Shown here one piece after another: positions 6,519 through 7,149 of a stretch of DNA of 7,149 nt; position 1 is the stretch's first letter; each line of letters starts with the position of its first letter. Both the position numbers and the translations under genes were made by a program. Source of the DNA: Candidatus Iainarchaeum sp. (GTDB lineage: Archaea > Iainarchaeota > Iainarchaeia > JAADDC01); NCBI GenBank assembly GCA_013154145.1, contig JAADDC010000038.1, positions 1 to 7,149 of the forward strand, read 5' to 3'. Under the pieces are notes generated by a model. That model searched no databases. It saw only the letters and a program-made list of their open reading frames with translations, and had not been told where the DNA came from.

Positions 6519-7105
6519 ATTCCCACCCCGAGCTCACCGCGAAGGAGCTTGTCGTGTTTTTCCTTGTACCTCAACCAGACGGGGAACTCGGCCAGCACCG
6601 CCGAGGGAAGGACGGAGATCCCCGCCACGTGGAGGGAGGGGAAGGCCAGAAGCAGGGAGAGTATCATGCCGGGGGAGAAGCGGCGGGTGACGGCAGTCAT
6701 GGTTCCTTGAATGGCGAGGAAGGGGAGGAGGTAGAGGGGGTTGAGGTATAGCAAAAAGCCGTAGAAGGCGGCCACACCCCTGCCACCCTTGAACTTCAGC
6801 CAAACCGGGTAGTTGTGACCGAAGATGGCCACCATGGGGGCGAGGATGGCCACGGAGGGGGCGTAGCCCAGGGCCAGGAGGTACGAAACGATTGCCTTGG
6901 AGGCGTCCACCAGTAGAACGAAGAGGGCCGCCGGAATGGCCACGTGCCAGCCTTTGTGCTTGGAGAGTATCCTTAGGGTGTTTAAAGCCCCTACGTTGCC
7001 ACTACCCTCGGTCCGGGGATCCACGCCGGAGAGGGACTTCACCACTACGTAGGCCGTAGGTATGGAACCAATGAGGTAGGAGGCCACGAGCACGGGAAGC
7101 TCCAC
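6515..7105 (-). CDS. plsY: Acyl-phosphate:glycerol-3-phosphate acyltransferase PlsY
   Basis: Integral membrane acyltransferase that moves an acyl group from acyl phosphate to sn-glycerol 3-phosphate, the first acylation of bacterial phospholipid synthesis. The 196 residues match the family length. The three conserved motifs are present: SYLIGSIP (9-16) leading to GSGNVGALNTLR (34-45), GHNYPVWLKFKGGRGVA (96-112), and a C-terminal RYKEKHDKLLRGEL (179-192) corresponding to the R-x-x-E-N-x-x-R-x-x-x-G-x-E block. Hydrophobic stretches at about 4-22, 55-80, 83-100, 112-135 and 145-172 fit a multi-pass protein. GTG at 7105 is chosen as the first start after the upstream AT-rich element; no SD precedes it. 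As first gene of the operon, followed by the kinase and the fatty-acid carrier, it would consume the acyl phosphate they make. PlsY is standard in bacteria but unusual in archaea, whose usual lipids are ethers on glycerol 1-phosphate. Confidence 0.95.
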   Translation of the reverse strand: MELPVLVASYLIGSIPTAYVVVKSLSGVDPRTEGSGNVGALNTLRILSKHKGWHVAIPAALFVLLVDASKAIVSYLLALGYAPSVAILAPMVAIFGHNYPVWLKFKGGRGVAAFYGFLLYLNPLYLLPFLAIQGTMTAVTRRFSPGMILSLLLAFPSLHVAGISVLPSAVLAEFPVWLRYKEKHDKLLRGELGVGM

Positions 7106-7118
7106 GGAAGATTCTGGA

Positions 7119-7149
7119 CTTCCCCTTTTAAAAAGATTAACGAAGGTTC
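7119..7149 (-). promoter_or_regulatory. Putative TATA promoter of the plsY-fakA-degV-gatCAB operon
   Basis: Read on the minus strand, an AT-rich element CTTTTTAAAAG (7135-7125) is centred about 25 nt upstream of the plsY GTG. It is preceded by GTTAATC. This is the spacing of an archaeal TATA box for a transcript starting at or near the start codon, and no SD lies between the element and the GTG. The ATPase gene shows the same spacing. Only 44 nt upstream of the gene are in the window, so more distant elements cannot be judged. Confidence 0.55.

Noticed and set aside
6181..6690. 169-codon plus-strand open frame opposite the fakA-like gene and plsY
   Set aside because: Antisense to two motif-rich genes. 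Its C-terminus is an Arg/Gly/Pro-rich tail typical of a shadow frame.
1..7149. Bacterial host as the explanation for FakA, DegV and PlsY
   Set aside because: Not fully excluded, but the archaeal-type GatB wording, the DUF234-type ATPase and two leaderless TATA-spaced starts fit an archaeon better.
1..7149. CRISPR array, tRNA, rRNA or insertion sequence
   Set aside because: No regularly spaced repeats, no cloverleaf-like sequence in the two short non-coding gaps, and no transposase or terminal repeats.

Overview
The window is GC-rich (roughly 60% by eye), densely coding, and most likely from a thermophilic archaeon. The best evidence is the gatB product. Its segments RKHYFYPDLPSGYQRTSTP and VRIREIHVEEDPG follow the wording I remember from methanogen GatB proteins. 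Bacterial GatB instead usually reads YFYPDLPKGYQISQ and RIHLEEDAG. An ATPase with a C-terminal DUF234-type domain is also typical of archaea. The first gene of each of the two transcription units visible from its start has an AT-rich, TATA-like element centred about 25 nt upstream of its start codon and no Shine-Dalgarno (SD) sequence, as expected of leaderless archaeal transcripts. Several downstream genes do have SD sequences. No rRNA or other marker is present, so the assignment is an inference.

Layout. Positions 1-594 (+) hold the 3' part of a small MscS-type mechanosensitive channel that ends straight after the beta domain. Positions 595-640 are a short AT-rich island with a putative promoter and a perfect 7-bp inverted repeat spanning the next start codon. 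Positions 628-1857 (+) encode the DUF234-type AAA ATPase, whose 3' end overlaps the convergent gatB by 21 bp. The rest, 7105 down to 1837 on the minus strand, is one block of six genes in the order plsY, fakA-like, degV/fakB-like, gatC, gatA, gatB. Every junction overlaps, by 4, 7, 4, 4 and 4 nt. A TATA-like element lies just upstream of plsY, near the window's right edge.

How the genes work together. The first half of the minus-strand operon forms a recognisable route. A DegV/FakB protein presents a fatty acid, a FakA-type kinase phosphorylates it to acyl phosphate, and PlsY transfers the acyl group to glycerol 3-phosphate. In bacteria this route puts free fatty acids into phospholipid. The second half encodes the complete GatCAB amidotransferase, which in archaea is expected to make Asn-tRNA(Asn). 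The most interesting points are a bacterial-type acyl-phosphate/PlsY cassette in an apparently archaeal operon, and a FakA homologue of about half the usual length that lacks the C-terminal domain, with a separate DegV-family gene directly after it. There is no intergenic stretch over 300 bases, and I see no RNA genes, CRISPR arrays or insertion sequences.
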